Source: an uncultured Clostridia bacterium (lineage in GTDB: Bacteria > Bacillota > Clostridia > Christensenellales > Borkfalkiaceae). From it: a stretch of DNA of 64,000 bases. The stretch lies in assembly GCA_949283125.1 (NCBI GenBank), contig CASDRK010000002.1, positions 156,610-220,609 on the forward strand, given 5' to 3'. The position numbers and the translations under genes were made by a program. The notes beneath the pieces were generated by a model. It did not search any database, was not told the DNA's origin, and worked only from the letters and a program-made list of their open reading frames with translations. This document shows, in pieces, positions 17,425 through 25,424 of the stretch (its first letter is position 1; every line of letters begins with the position of its first letter).

Positions 17425-17652
17425 ACGGAAAAGTTTGCACTGCTGAACATACTGAAAGCCATAGGCGCGCTCTCCCCCTCCTCCCCGCCGTCCGCCGACG
17501 GTCGGCGGGATGCCGCAAAGGACGCGCCCCCGCCCCGGCCGGACCCTCCCGAAGAGCGGCCGGACGGCGCCAACATAATGGCGCAGACGATAATGCGGCA
17601 CGAAGGCATATCCAACCGGGTGCGCTCGCGCAGGGGCGGCGCGGGCAATTGA
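17425..17652 (+). CDS. Small protein with strong ribosome site and apparent ACG start
   Basis: AAAAGGAGG (17407-17415) is followed 9 bases later by an open frame ACG GAA AAG TTT GCA that runs 75 codons to TGA at 17650-17652. The product begins EKFALLNILKAIGAL and ends NIMAQTIMRHEGISNRVRSR, with a Pro-rich middle. No ATG, GTG or TTG lies at the right distance in frame; ACG stands where ATG is expected. The helical ends and Pro linker look like a genuine small protein, but I cannot name a family. It is on the opposite strand to both neighbours. It may be translated from ACG, be a mutated start, or be misread. Confidence 0.5.
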   Translation, partial: TEKFALLNILKAIGALSPSSPPSADGRRDAAKDAPPPRPDPPEERPDGANIMAQTIMRHEGISNRVRSRRGGAGN

Positions 17653-17663
17653 CGGGGCGCGCA

Positions 17664-17698
17664 AAAATATGCGGGGCGCGGCCTGCGCCGCGCCCCGC
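17664..17698 (-). terminator. Terminator of the phosphofructokinase gene
   Basis: 12-bp GC arms (17671-17682 and 17687-17698) are followed on the minus strand by ATATTTTTG. The hairpin lies 13 bases past the pfp stop. Confidence 0.8.
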
Positions 17699-17711
17699 GT
17701 GAGGGAGATTT

Positions 17712-18935
17712 TTATCTTTCGAGTTTGAGATGACGGGGAAGTCCGTCTACCCAGAGGGGAGTTATCTCCGACTGGATGAGCGGACGTATGTAGTGAATGA
17801 GCTCGGGAGTGACGTAAGTGCCGTCGGGGGTGATCCATTCGTCGGGCACCTTCTTTTCCACGTTGGCTATTTTGGAAACTTCGGCAAGCTCGGTTATGCA
17901 CATGTAGGGATCTTCGGACACGCGCTTAAGACAGGCGACCATGCCAGTCTTGCCCTCGAACGCGGCCTTTACCGCCGCGCCGGCGGAGTTGAACGCTTCG
18001 GTGACGTCGATGCGCGAGGTGATGTGCGCCGCGCAGCGCTGAAGGGACGAAAGCTCTATGGCCCTCGTCTTTACGCCGTACTTTTCGGCAACCTTGCCGG
18101 CGAGGAAGCGCGCCGTGCCGGCCAGCTGCTTATGGCCGAACGCGTCCACGTAATCCACGTGGTCGGCAAGCTCGCACACGTATCTGCCGTCGGCCACCTT
18201 TACGCCTTCGGACACGGCAATGACTATGGAGCGGTTTTCGCTGAGCTTTTTGCCCACGTCCTTCAAGAACTTGTCTATGTCGAACACGCGCTCGGGCAAA
18301 TAGATCATATCCACGCCCTCGCAGTCCTCGCCCTTGGACAGAGCCGAAGCCGCGGTGAGCCAGCCTGCGTTGCGACCCATGACTTCGATGACGGAGACGA
18401 CGGGATAGTCGTAGACCAGACCGTCGCGTATTATCTCCTTGGTGGTGGCGGCTATGTACTTTGCCGCGGAGCCGTAGCCGGGAGTGTGGTCGGTTATGGC
18501 AAGGTCGTTGTCTATGGTCTTGGGGCAGCCCATGAAACGTATGGGGCTGCCTATCTTTGCGCCGTATCTGGACAGCTTGTCTATCGTGTCCATGGAGTCG
18601 TTGCCGCCGATGTAGAAGAAGGCAAAAATGTCGTACTCCTTGAGGATCGCGAATATCTTGTCGTAGGTTGCCTCGTTGCCCTCTATCGCGGGCAGCTTGT
18701 AGCGGCAGGAACCGAGGAAGGACGAGGGCGTGCGTTTTAAAAGGTCCATGTCGAGGTCGTTTTTGACCTGCGTGGACATATCCACGATATCCCTGTCCAG
18801 AAGGCCCTTGATGCCGTGCACCATGCCGTAGACCTTGTCCGCCCCCCTGTCCTTGGCCGTTTTGAATACGCCGAGAAGGCTGGAATTGATGACGGCGGTG
18901 GGACCGCCCGACTGACCCACGATTACATTTTTCAT
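17712..18935 (-). CDS. pfp: 6-phosphofructokinase, probably pyrophosphate-dependent
   Basis: This 407-residue protein has the PFK fold: VGQSGGPTAVINSSL (N-terminal phosphate loop), YIGGNDSMDT (GGxD site), PKTIDNDL (catalytic base region), EVMGRNAGW and YLPERV. In ATP-dependent PFKs the site reads PGTIDND; the Lys in PKTIDND together with GGND rather than GGDG is the accepted sign of a PPi-dependent enzyme. It would interconvert fructose 6-phosphate and fructose 1,6-bisphosphate reversibly. The start is preceded by GGGGGAA. It is a single-gene transcript with its own promoter and terminator. Confidence 0.93.
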   Translation of the reverse strand: MKNVIVGQSGGPTAVINSSLLGVFKTAKDRGADKVYGMVHGIKGLLDRDIVDMSTQVKNDLDMDLLKRTPSSFLGSCRYKLPAIEGNEATYDKIFAILKEYDIFAFFYIGGNDSMDTIDKLSRYGAKIGSPIRFMGCPKTIDNDLAITDHTPGYGSAAKYIAATTKEIIRDGLVYDYPVVSVIEVMGRNAGWLTAASALSKGEDCEGVDMIYLPERVFDIDKFLKDVGKKLSENRSIVIAVSEGVKVADGRYVCELADHVDYVDAFGHKQLAGTARFLAGKVAEKYGVKTRAIELSSLQRCAAHITSRIDVTEAFNSAGAAVKAAFEGKTGMVACLKRVSEDPYMCITELAEVSKIANVEKKVPDEWITPDGTYVTPELIHYIRPLIQSEITPLWVDGLPRHLKLER

Positions 18936-18991
18936 AAAAAAAGAATTCCCCCTTGATGAAGTTATGTATGTTATTTGGCTGAGCCGTATCT

Positions 18992-19020
18992 ATTATAATA
19001 CAAATGCGCGGGATTTGCAA
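18992..19020 (-). promoter_or_regulatory. Promoter of pfp
   Basis: On the minus strand, TTGCAA (19020-19015), 17 bases and TATAAT (18997-18992), about 60 bases before the ATG. Confidence 0.7.
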
Positions 19021-19072
19021 TAGCGGGCCAGAAAAAAATTTTAAAATTTTGTCAATTTTTTTCACGGCGGCG

Positions 19073-19903
19073 TCACGACAGCGGCACGGCCAGCTCGCAG
19101 CCGCGGCGCGGCACGGCGATGTGGGTGAAGCCTATTGCCCTGAGCGCCGAAACGACCTTGTCCCTGCCCGAACAGATGCGCGAACGCGAGTGCGCGTCCG
19201 ACGCAAACGACACCTTTCGCCCGCCCAGCTCGTAATAGCGCGCGAGCACGTCGCAATCGGGCAGGAAATCGCTGCCCGCGCCGCGCGCGGACGAGTTGAC
19301 TTCGAGTATCTTCCCCCGCTCTATCACGGTCTTGAGTATGCAGTCGTACAGCCCCGAAAACTCCTCGTACCTGAGCTTGGGATCGCAATAGGGCGCATTG
19401 CGCGAAACATAGCCTATGTGCCCCACTATATCGTAATCATAGGGTGCGGACAAGCTCTCCAGCACGCGCTTCAAGTACCGTCCGTAGGCGTAAAGCTTGT
19501 CCTTGCCGCCGAAGTATTCGCCGAACCAGCAGTCCGCGCCGTCGCAGGTGTGAACGGAGTTGACAATAAAATCCGGACTGTACTTTTGCATCACGCCGGC
19601 ATAGCGCCGCTGCGCTTGGGGATCGTCGGTATACCCGAACTCGCAGCCGACCAGCAGGCAGAAATTTTCGCTCCCGTACTGCTTTTGCAGCGCGCGGGCG
19701 CGGGCAAAGTAGCCCTCTTCGTCGATGCCTGCCGGCGACCCGTCGGCATAGACCAGCCCGGCGGGCGGATAGTCGTAATCGAAATGTTCGGAAACGCCGA
19801 AGTAGCCGAGGCCGAGCTCGCGGGCCCGGGCGACCATCTCTTCGAGCGGGCTGTCGCCGTCGGCGGAGAACGTGGAATGAGTGTGTACGTCCGTGAGTAT
19901 CAT
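19073..19903 (-). CDS. PHP-domain phosphatase, histidinol-phosphatase (HisJ) family
   Basis: This 276-residue protein begins MILTDVHTHSTFSADGDSPL, the first PHP metal motif, followed by GVSEHFDYD, GCEFGYT, NSVHTCDG, VGHIGYVSRN, LEVNSSARG and FASDAHSRSR. These supply the metal ligands of HisK/HisJ-type phosphatases. No other his gene is nearby, so the substrate may be histidinol phosphate or another phosphomonoester. No ribosome-binding site is present, and the -10 box lies 6 bases before the ATG, so the mRNA is predicted to be leaderless from 19903. Confidence 0.85.
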   Translation of the reverse strand: MILTDVHTHSTFSADGDSPLEEMVARARELGLGYFGVSEHFDYDYPPAGLVYADGSPAGIDEEGYFARARALQKQYGSENFCLLVGCEFGYTDDPQAQRRYAGVMQKYSPDFIVNSVHTCDGADCWFGEYFGGKDKLYAYGRYLKRVLESLSAPYDYDIVGHIGYVSRNAPYCDPKLRYEEFSGLYDCILKTVIERGKILEVNSSARGAGSDFLPDCDVLARYYELGGRKVSFASDAHSRSRICSGRDKVVSALRAIGFTHIAVPRRGCELAVPLS

Positions 19904-19909
19904 GCCTGT

Positions 19910-19939
19910 ATTGTACTCCATGCCCGGGCGGTTTGTCAA
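19910..19939 (-). promoter_or_regulatory. Leaderless promoter of the PHP phosphatase gene
   Basis: On the minus strand, consensus TTGACA (19939-19934), an 18-base spacer and TACAAT (19915-19910) are followed after 6 bases by the ATG, so transcription should begin at the start codon. Confidence 0.7.
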
Positions 19940-19950
19940 TACCCCCATGT

Positions 19951-19984
19951 AAAACAGCAGGGCGGCGGAAAACCGCCGCCCTGC
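19951..19984 (-). terminator. Terminator of the 20045-21241 lipoprotein gene
   Basis: Perfect 12-bp arms (19957-19968 and 19973-19984) with an AAAA loop; on the minus strand TGTTTTA follows. It abuts the promoter of the next gene. Confidence 0.8.
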
Positions 19985-20044
19985 GCGCCGTTGACTTTTT
20001 GCAGTTGACTTTAATTTTCCGTCCGCCGGCCGGATTGCCGGTCG

Positions 20045-21241
20045 TCAACCCCAACTAATCTCCTGATACGTGCCCGCGACAGTCAGTTCGAGCGAAGACG
20101 AGGGATTGACGAACGAGAGCTCGCCGCCGACATACTGATCGAAACCCGTGACGCTGGAGCCGTTGCCGACGACGTCGCCGCCGAGCACGAGCGTGTTTTT
20201 CGCCGCCTCGCTGCCGTTGGTTATGGTGCCTTCATACCATGAGGTGCCCTTGTAAATATTTATCGAATAGGCGTGACCCGCGACATAGTCGAAGGAGAAC
20301 GTAGCCTTGCCGTCGGCGCCGACTTTGCCTGCAACCTGAATATATCTCGGAGCAGGCTGCCCGTCTATGGTGCTGTTTTCGATATAGTCGCCGTCATAAA
20401 ATCTTACGAGGATATCGTCGCCCTCTTCGGCATAGCCGGCAAAGTCGATGACCACGCTTTCGGGCATGGTTTCAAGCTCCACGCTGTCGACGACCGTTAT
20501 CTTTACGCACACGGTGCCGTTGTTGGAAGACGTATTGTCGCTCTGCAGATATATCTTCAGCCACGTGCTGCCCGCGCTTATCTTTGAGGTATCTATATAG
20601 ACCTGCGCGTCGTTGAAGTATGCGCTGCTGCCCTTGTCGCCCCCTTCGATGTGGATGGCACTGTCGGGAATGACGCTCTGATTTGACGACGTCGCCTCCG
20701 AACGGGGACTGAGAGCCGCCGTCTGGAACCACGCCAGATTGATGTTGTACTCCCAAGCCTCCACATAGTCGTTGTCGTCATTGAAGTAACCGCCGTTGGT
20801 GGCGCCGACGACAAGCTGCGTGGCATTGTCCACGTCGAAGCCGACGCCGCCGTCGGAGAGCACGGTTTCGTACTTCTCCGCGTCGACGATAATTTTTACG
20901 GGTCCGTCGGGCATCGTGAAGGCGTATGTACCGTCAGCCGAGGGTTCGACCACGAAGGACGCGTCGAAGGTAGGCTCGACGACCACCGAGTGAAGCGCGC
21001 TGTCTTCGGGTTCGGAAAGCGTCACTTTAAAGGACACCTGCTCGCCGGTGACGGCGCTTTCGGGCAGTCCGTCGACCGTATATACCTCCGACTCGGCAGG
21101 CGCGGTTATGTCATAGGCCGAAGGCTGTGAAGGTGTTCCCTCGTCGCCGCAGGCGACGAGGCCTGATATCAGGCTTATCGCGCAGACCGCGGCAAGCGCC
21201 GCAACCGACATCGACAGCCATTTTTTGCCGAATATTTTCAT
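20045..21241 (-). CDS. Secreted lipoprotein of unknown function
   Basis: This 398-residue protein starts MKIFGKKWLSMSVAALAAVC and has a lipobox at about residues 28-31 (LVAC), so it should be exported and lipid-anchored. A low-complexity linker follows, then beta-rich segments (VSFKVTLSEPEDSALHSVVV, and FSFDYVAGHAYSINIY near the C terminus) that look like immunoglobulin-like or carbohydrate-binding modules. I do not recognise a catalytic motif. AGAGGAG sits 7 bases before the chosen ATG; an in-frame ATG 15 codons upstream lies within the 5' hairpin and is rejected. Confidence 0.75.
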   Translation of the reverse strand: MKIFGKKWLSMSVAALAAVCAISLISGLVACGDEGTPSQPSAYDITAPAESEVYTVDGLPESAVTGEQVSFKVTLSEPEDSALHSVVVEPTFDASFVVEPSADGTYAFTMPDGPVKIIVDAEKYETVLSDGGVGFDVDNATQLVVGATNGGYFNDDNDYVEAWEYNINLAWFQTAALSPRSEATSSNQSVIPDSAIHIEGGDKGSSAYFNDAQVYIDTSKISAGSTWLKIYLQSDNTSSNNGTVCVKITVVDSVELETMPESVVIDFAGYAEEGDDILVRFYDGDYIENSTIDGQPAPRYIQVAGKVGADGKATFSFDYVAGHAYSINIYKGTSWYEGTITNGSEAAKNTLVLGGDVVGNGSSVTGFDQYVGGELSFVNPSSSLELTVAGTYQEISWG

Positions 21242-21254
21242 TATTGCACTCCTC

Positions 21255-21318
21255 TGCGGGGAAGATATAGTGATATCCCCGCACAATTATATTATAACCG
21301 TCGACGGGGATATGTCAA
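21255..21318 (-). promoter_or_regulatory. Promoter and 5'-terminal hairpin of the 20045-21241 gene
   Basis: On the minus strand, consensus TTGACA (21318-21313), 16 bases and TATAAT (21296-21291). The predicted start near 21284 is the first base of a hairpin with arms TGCGGGGA and TCCCCGCA (21283-21255, inner GATAT/ATATC pairs). Such a 5' cap hairpin would protect the mRNA; the ribosome site follows directly. Confidence 0.6.
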
Positions 21319-21392
21319 CACCCGCGGCAAAAAATTTGCGGGCAGACAGTCCGGCGCCGCAGTCCCAAAGACAAAACGCGCGCACCGCCCGC

Positions 21393-21426
21393 AAAAAAAA
21401 GCGCGCGGCCGTATTCGGCCGCGCGC
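21393..21426 (-). terminator. Terminator of the rplM-rpsI operon
   Basis: Perfect 11-bp arms (21401-21411 and 21416-21426) are followed on the minus strand by eight T (21400-21393). A second perfect 13-bp hairpin (21437-21449 / 21452-21464) lies between it and the rpsI stop. Confidence 0.9.
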
Positions 21427-21477
21427 GATGAAAGATAAAGGATATCCGCGGGCGGATATCCTTTGACGAACGCAATT

Positions 21478-21891
21478 TTATCTCTTGGAGAACTGAGGAG
21501 CGCGACGGGCCTTTTTGAGACCGTACTTCTTCCTTTCCTTGACGCGGGGGTCGCGGGTGAGGAAGCCCTCCTTTTTGAGCGCGGCGCGGCTGTCGGGCTC
21601 GGCCTGAAGAAGAGCGCGGGCAATGCCGAGACGGATGGCGTTTGCCTGACCGGTGTAACCGCCGCCGTAAACATTGACCATAACGTCGTACTTGCCTTCG
21701 ACGCCCAGAAGGGCCAGGGGCTGCTTTACCACGTACTGCAGAACCGACTGAGGGAAATAATCTTCAAAAGTTCTGTCGTTGATGACTATGGTGCCCGTTC
21801 CTGCGGGAATGAGACGAACGCGGGCGATAGCCTTCTTTCTTCTGCCCGTTCCCCAGAACTGCAATTTTTTCTTTATATTTGCCTTTGCCAT
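21478..21891 (-). CDS. rpsI: 30S ribosomal protein S9
   Basis: This 137-residue protein is typical of S9: [29 protein letters not shown] and [19 protein letters not shown], with the conserved tail [12 protein letters not shown] that reaches the P-site tRNA. It follows rplM by 20 bases, the standard L13-S9 operon. Confidence 0.98.
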   Translation of the reverse strand: MAKANIKKKLQFWGTGRRKKAIARVRLIPAGTGTIVINDRTFEDYFPQSVLQYVVKQPLALLGVEGKYDVMVNVYGGGYTGQANAIRLGIARALLQAEPDSRAALKKEGFLTRDPRVKERKKYGLKKARRAPQFSKR

Positions 21892-21911
21892 AATAATTTC
21901 CTGACCCCTTT

Positions 21912-22343
21912 TTAGAATAACTTGAGCTCTTCGGGCTTCTGCGCGGCGTGGTTGTGCTCCCCGCCCTTGTAGACCCTGAGCTTCTTTATCATATCCCTGC
22001 CGAGCGAATTTTTGGGAAGCATGCCCCTTACCGCCTCGTAGACGGCGAGGTCGCTCTTTTCGGCGAGCATCTTTTTATAGGATATCTCCTTGAGACCGCC
22101 GATGTAGCCGGTATGATAGCGATAGTACTTGTCGGTAAGCTTTTTGCCGGTGAGCACTACCTTATCGGTGTTTATTACTATCACAAAGTCGCCCGTGTCG
22201 ACATTGGGGGTGAAAGTGGGCTTGTTTTTGCCGCGAAGAACGGCCGCGACCTTGGAAGCGAGTCTTCCCAAAGGAATGCCTGCCGCATCGACAACGTACC
22301 ACTTTCTTTCAACTGTCTGGGCATTTGCCATATACGTTTTCAT
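21912..22343 (-). CDS. rplM: 50S ribosomal protein L13
   Basis: This 143-residue protein has [34 protein letters not shown] and [20 protein letters not shown], all L13 hallmarks. An AAGGAG site precedes the ATG. The leader is about 75 bases long; an L13-binding autoregulatory element is possible there but I could not draw a convincing one. Confidence 0.98.
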   Translation of the reverse strand: MKTYMANAQTVERKWYVVDAAGIPLGRLASKVAAVLRGKNKPTFTPNVDTGDFVIVINTDKVVLTGKKLTDKYYRYHTGYIGGLKEISYKKMLAEKSDLAVYEAVRGMLPKNSLGRDMIKKLRVYKGGEHNHAAQKPEELKLF

Positions 22344-22421
22344 TGTTAACTCCTTGACTTATTCTCTTACAAAACTGTGCGTTTTCCGTAATTTCTTCGT
22401 CGTTTTTTTCAATGTAAAACT

Positions 22422-22450
22422 ATTTTATTATTAAATGAAATTTATGTCAA
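22422..22450 (-). promoter_or_regulatory. Promoter of rplM-rpsI
   Basis: On the minus strand, TTGACA (22450-22445), 17 bases and TAAAAT (22427-22422). Confidence 0.8.
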
Positions 22451-22642
22451 GCCGTTTTATATTGCGTTTACAAAGTTTTTGAAAAATTTGAAAATTATTT
22501 TTTTCGGGCAATTTGCAGCCGACTTTTGCCCCGAAAACAGTATAAAACGCGCCCGCCGAAGCACGCTTCGGCGGGCGCGCCGCGGCGGACGGGAAACCCC
22601 GTCCGCCGCATGATTTTGCCGCCTTGGCGGCGGAGACGGCGT

Positions 22643-22855
22643 TCAGTAATCCGTCCTGCCGCATATGTAATCTATCGTGACGCCGAAAAATTCGGCCAGC
22701 CGCCAGCACTCGAGCACGCAGGGCGCCACCACTCCCTTTTCCCAGCGCGAAAGGTTTGCCTGACTCGTGCCCACCGCCTTTGCAAGCTGCCGCTGCGAGA
22801 CGCGCGCGTCCGCACGGAGTTCGGCTATCCTGTTGTGCGAAAACGTAAACTCCAT
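22643..22855 (-). CDS. Small XRE-family helix-turn-helix repressor
   Basis: This 70-residue protein is almost only a Cro/C1 DNA-binding domain: FSHNRIAELRADARVSQRQL, then AVGTSQANLSRWEKG (helix-turn-helix) and EFFGVTIDYICGRTD, typical of Firmicute XRE regulators. It is divergent from the zinc-ribbon membrane gene at 22989. Two identical near-palindromes lie within the two promoters, so it probably represses itself and its neighbour. The -10 box is 7 bases before the ATG and no ribosome site exists, so its mRNA should be essentially leaderless. Confidence 0.88.
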   Translation of the reverse strand: MEFTFSHNRIAELRADARVSQRQLAKAVGTSQANLSRWEKGVVAPCVLECWRLAEFFGVTIDYICGRTDY

Positions 22856-22862
22856 GCGCTTT

Positions 22863-22917
22863 ATTATACATATTTGTATTAAATATACTTGACTAATACA
22901 TATTTGTATCATATAAT
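22863..22917. promoter_or_regulatory. Divergent promoters with two identical 14-bp operators
   Basis: ATACATATTTGTAT occurs at 22866-22879 and again at 22896-22909, 30 bp apart. The outer five bases of each are symmetric (ATACA/TGTAT). The plus promoter is TTGACT (22889-22894), 17 bases, TATAAT (22912-22917), with operator 2 filling its spacer. The minus promoter has TATAAT (22868-22863) and a weak CAAGTA (22891-22886), with operator 1 overlapping its -10. Confidence 0.75.
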
Positions 22918-22988
22918 GTATTCTGTAGCCGGGCGGGGAGCAAAGCCGTCCGGCACGGAAAAAAATTTTACTTTTTCGGAGGAAGAAT

Positions 22989-23324
22989 ATGAAGTACTGT
23001 TCACACTGCGGCAAGGAAGTGGCGGACGAAGCGTTCGCGTGCCCCAACTGCGGCTGCAAAACAGGCGGCGGCAGAGACGAAAATTCGCTCTCCGCGTTAA
23101 GCATCGTGGGATTTGTATTTGCGTTCATAATGCCGGTCATAGGGCTGATAATCAGCATAATCGCCCACAGCAACGCAAAGAGCGACAACAACGAAAGGAG
23201 CGCGCGCTTTGCCAAAGCCGGCATAATAATTTCGGTATGCCTGATAGCGCTGTACATCATTATAATAGTCGCGGGCGTGGCCTGCGCTGCGGCGGTGGCA
23301 AGCAGCTATTCCTATTACTATTGA
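22989..23324 (+). CDS. Zinc-ribbon membrane protein
   Basis: This 111-residue protein starts with a zinc ribbon (MKYCSHCGKEVADEAFACPN, then CGCK), giving the Cys pairs CxxC at residues 4-7 and 18-21. Two hydrophobic helices follow (about residues 34-57, and 75-98), as in DUF4190-type zinc-ribbon membrane proteins, and the protein ends SSYSYYY. The role is unknown. GGAGGAAG precedes the ATG. It is controlled by the operator-bearing promoter shared with the XRE gene, so its expression is probably switched by that repressor. Confidence 0.8.
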   Translation: MKYCSHCGKEVADEAFACPNCGCKTGGGRDENSLSALSIVGFVFAFIMPVIGLIISIIAHSNAKSDNNERSARFAKAGIIISVCLIALYIIIIVAGVACAAAVASSYSYYY

Positions 23325-23352
23325 TATCTTTTCTGCAGAAAATAATATCGGA

Positions 23353-23388
23353 CGGCGCGGCGATGTTTCATCGCCGCGCCGACCTTTT
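23353..23388 (+). terminator. Terminator of the zinc-ribbon gene
   Basis: Perfect 13-bp arms (23353-23365 and 23369-23381) with a TTT loop, then ACCTTTTT. Confidence 0.88.
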
Positions 23389-23473
23389 TAAATCTGTTTT
23401 CAAAGCGCAAACCGTTTTCAAAGCGCAAAAGCACAGTTCCCGTCCGCAGATATGCGAACGGGAACAAAAATTT

Positions 23474-25276
23474 TTATTTTACGAGCACGGCCTTTATCCT
23501 CTTTACTCCGGCGGAAACGTTCTCCTGCTTGGCAATTTTGAACGTGCCCAGAACGCCGGTGCGCTCCACGTGGGGGCCGCCGCAGATCTCCTTGGAAAAG
23601 TCGCCTATGGTGTATGTTTTCACCATCTCGCCGTACTTGCTTTCAAACAGCCCGGTGAAACCTTCGGCCTTTGCCTCGTCCAAAGACATCTCCTTCATCA
23701 CAACGGGTTCGTCCTTGGCTATCTCGCCGTTGACGAGGTCCTCCACCGCCTTGACCTCTTCGGGGGTGAGTTTGCGGGGGAAGTTGAAGTCGAAGCGCAG
23801 GCGCTCTTCGGTGATGTTGGAGCCCTTCTGATTGACCTCCTCGCCGCAGACGCGCTTCAAGGCGGCGTGCAGAAGGTGAGTGGCCGTATGCAGCTTGGTG
23901 GTCTCCTCCTTGTGGTCGGCAAGGCCGCAGGCAAACTTCTGCTCGCTGCCCGCGCGGGACTTGGCCTGATGTTCGGCAAAGGCCGCATTGTAGCCTTCGA
24001 CGTCCACCTCCAGACCCTTTTCGCGCGCCATCTCCTGCGTTATCTCCACGGGGAAGCCGTAAGTGTCGTACAGATGGAACGCCGTAACGCCGTCGATCTT
24101 GTCACCCGCCGCCTTTGACGCGACGACTTTTTCAAACTCCTTCAGACCCTGCGCAAGCGTTTTGGAGAACTTTGCCTCCTCCTTGTTGAGCTCCTCCTCT
24201 ATCTTCGCCGCGTTGGCGACGAGTTCGGGATAGACGGAGGCATACTTTGCGACTATGGTTTTGGAAACTTCGTTCAGCGCGCCCTGCGGCAGGCCGAGAT
24301 TGCGCCCGAAGCGCACGGCGCGGCGGATTATGCGTCTCAAAATATAGCCCTGATCGGTATTGGAGGGCACGATGCCCTTTGCGTCGCCCAGCATGAACGT
24401 GGCCGTGCGCACATGGTCCAAAACCACGCGGAAAGCCTTGGTTATCTGCTCGTCCTCGCCGTACTTCAGGCCGGTGAGCTGTTCTATCTTTGCTATCGCG
24501 CCTTCGAATATATCCGTCTCGTACACGCTGGACTTGTCGTTGAGTATGCACAGCGTGCGCTCGAGACCCATGCCCGTGTCCACGTTGCGCTGCTTTAAGG
24601 GCTCGTACCTGCCATCAGCGGTCTTGTTATACTGCATGAACACGTCGTTCCATATCTCGAGGAAGGTGCCGGCGGGCGCCTTGTCGAAATCGTAGGGACC
24701 CAGCTTGTCCGCCTCCGCATGGTTGCGGATTATGTGCATTTCGGTATCGGGTCCGCAGGGGCCCGTGGTGCCGGCGGGTCCCCACCAGTTGCCGCTCTTG
24801 GGCAAAAAGTAGATATGCTTTGGATCTATGCCGCACTCTATCCACTTGTCGGCGCTCTCGTCGTCGCGGGGGCAGTCCTCGTCGCCGGCGAAACAGGTTA
24901 TGGCTATATCCTCCGCCGGGATGCCGAGATATTCCGGCGAAGTGAGAAATTCAAAAGACCAGGGGATCATCTGCTCCTTGAAGTAGTCGCCCAGCGACCA
25001 GTTGCCCAGCATTTCAAAAAAAGTGCAGTGGGAGCTGTCGCCCACCTCGTCGATGTCGCCCGTGCGCACGCACTTCTGCACGTCGCACAATCTGTTGCCC
25101 GCGGGGTGCTTTTCGCCGAGAAGATAGGGCACGAGCGGATGCATGCCCGCCGTGGTGAACAGCACCGTGGGGTCGTTTTCGGGAATGAGCGAAGCCGAAG
25201 GAATTACGGCGTGGCCGCGCTCTTTAAAGAAATTGAGATACAGATCTCTTAAACTTTCGCTTGTCAACACTTTCAT
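23474..25276 (-). CDS. alaS: Alanyl-tRNA synthetase, short form lacking the C-Ala domain
   Basis: This 600-residue protein covers the aminoacylation core (VLFTTAGMHPLVPYL, FFEMLGNWSLGDYFK, IWNDVFMQYN, NVDTGMGLERT) and the editing domain with the zinc motifs HTATHLLHAAL and CGGPHVERTG. Canonical bacterial AlaRS is about 870-880 residues; the oligomerising C-Ala domain, and possibly part of the linker, is missing here, the frame ending in VKRIKAVLVK. The signature GNRLCDVQKCVRTGDIDEVG resembles the short AlaRS seen in Patescibacteria and some gut Clostridia. It should charge tRNA-Ala and clear Ser/Gly mischarging. Ribosome site AAAGGAT; own promoter; no T-box. Confidence 0.95.
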   Translation of the reverse strand: MKVLTSESLRDLYLNFFKERGHAVIPSASLIPENDPTVLFTTAGMHPLVPYLLGEKHPAGNRLCDVQKCVRTGDIDEVGDSSHCTFFEMLGNWSLGDYFKEQMIPWSFEFLTSPEYLGIPAEDIAITCFAGDEDCPRDDESADKWIECGIDPKHIYFLPKSGNWWGPAGTTGPCGPDTEMHIIRNHAEADKLGPYDFDKAPAGTFLEIWNDVFMQYNKTADGRYEPLKQRNVDTGMGLERTLCILNDKSSVYETDIFEGAIAKIEQLTGLKYGEDEQITKAFRVVLDHVRTATFMLGDAKGIVPSNTDQGYILRRIIRRAVRFGRNLGLPQGALNEVSKTIVAKYASVYPELVANAAKIEEELNKEEAKFSKTLAQGLKEFEKVVASKAAGDKIDGVTAFHLYDTYGFPVEITQEMAREKGLEVDVEGYNAAFAEHQAKSRAGSEQKFACGLADHKEETTKLHTATHLLHAALKRVCGEEVNQKGSNITEERLRFDFNFPRKLTPEEVKAVEDLVNGEIAKDEPVVMKEMSLDEAKAEGFTGLFESKYGEMVKTYTIGDFSKEICGGPHVERTGVLGTFKIAKQENVSAGVKRIKAVLVK

Positions 25277-25308
25277 TTTACATATCCTTTGATTGTGATG
25301 TCTGAAAC

Positions 25309-25337
25309 ATTATACAACCCGCGCTCCCTTTCGTCAA
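25309..25337 (-). promoter_or_regulatory. Promoter of alaS
   Basis: On the minus strand, TTGACG (25337-25332), 17 bases and TATAAT (25314-25309), about 33 bases before the ATG. Confidence 0.75.
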
Positions 25338-25424
25338 ACATGCGCGGGCGGTATTTTGCAATTTTTATCGCGCCGCGCTTCCGGGCGGGCGCGGACAGAG
25401 CCGCGCGCCGGGAGAACGCGGCCG

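Noticed and set aside
21912-22421. L13-type autoregulatory RNA in the rplM leader
   Set aside because: The 75-base leader gives no convincing stable fold by eye.
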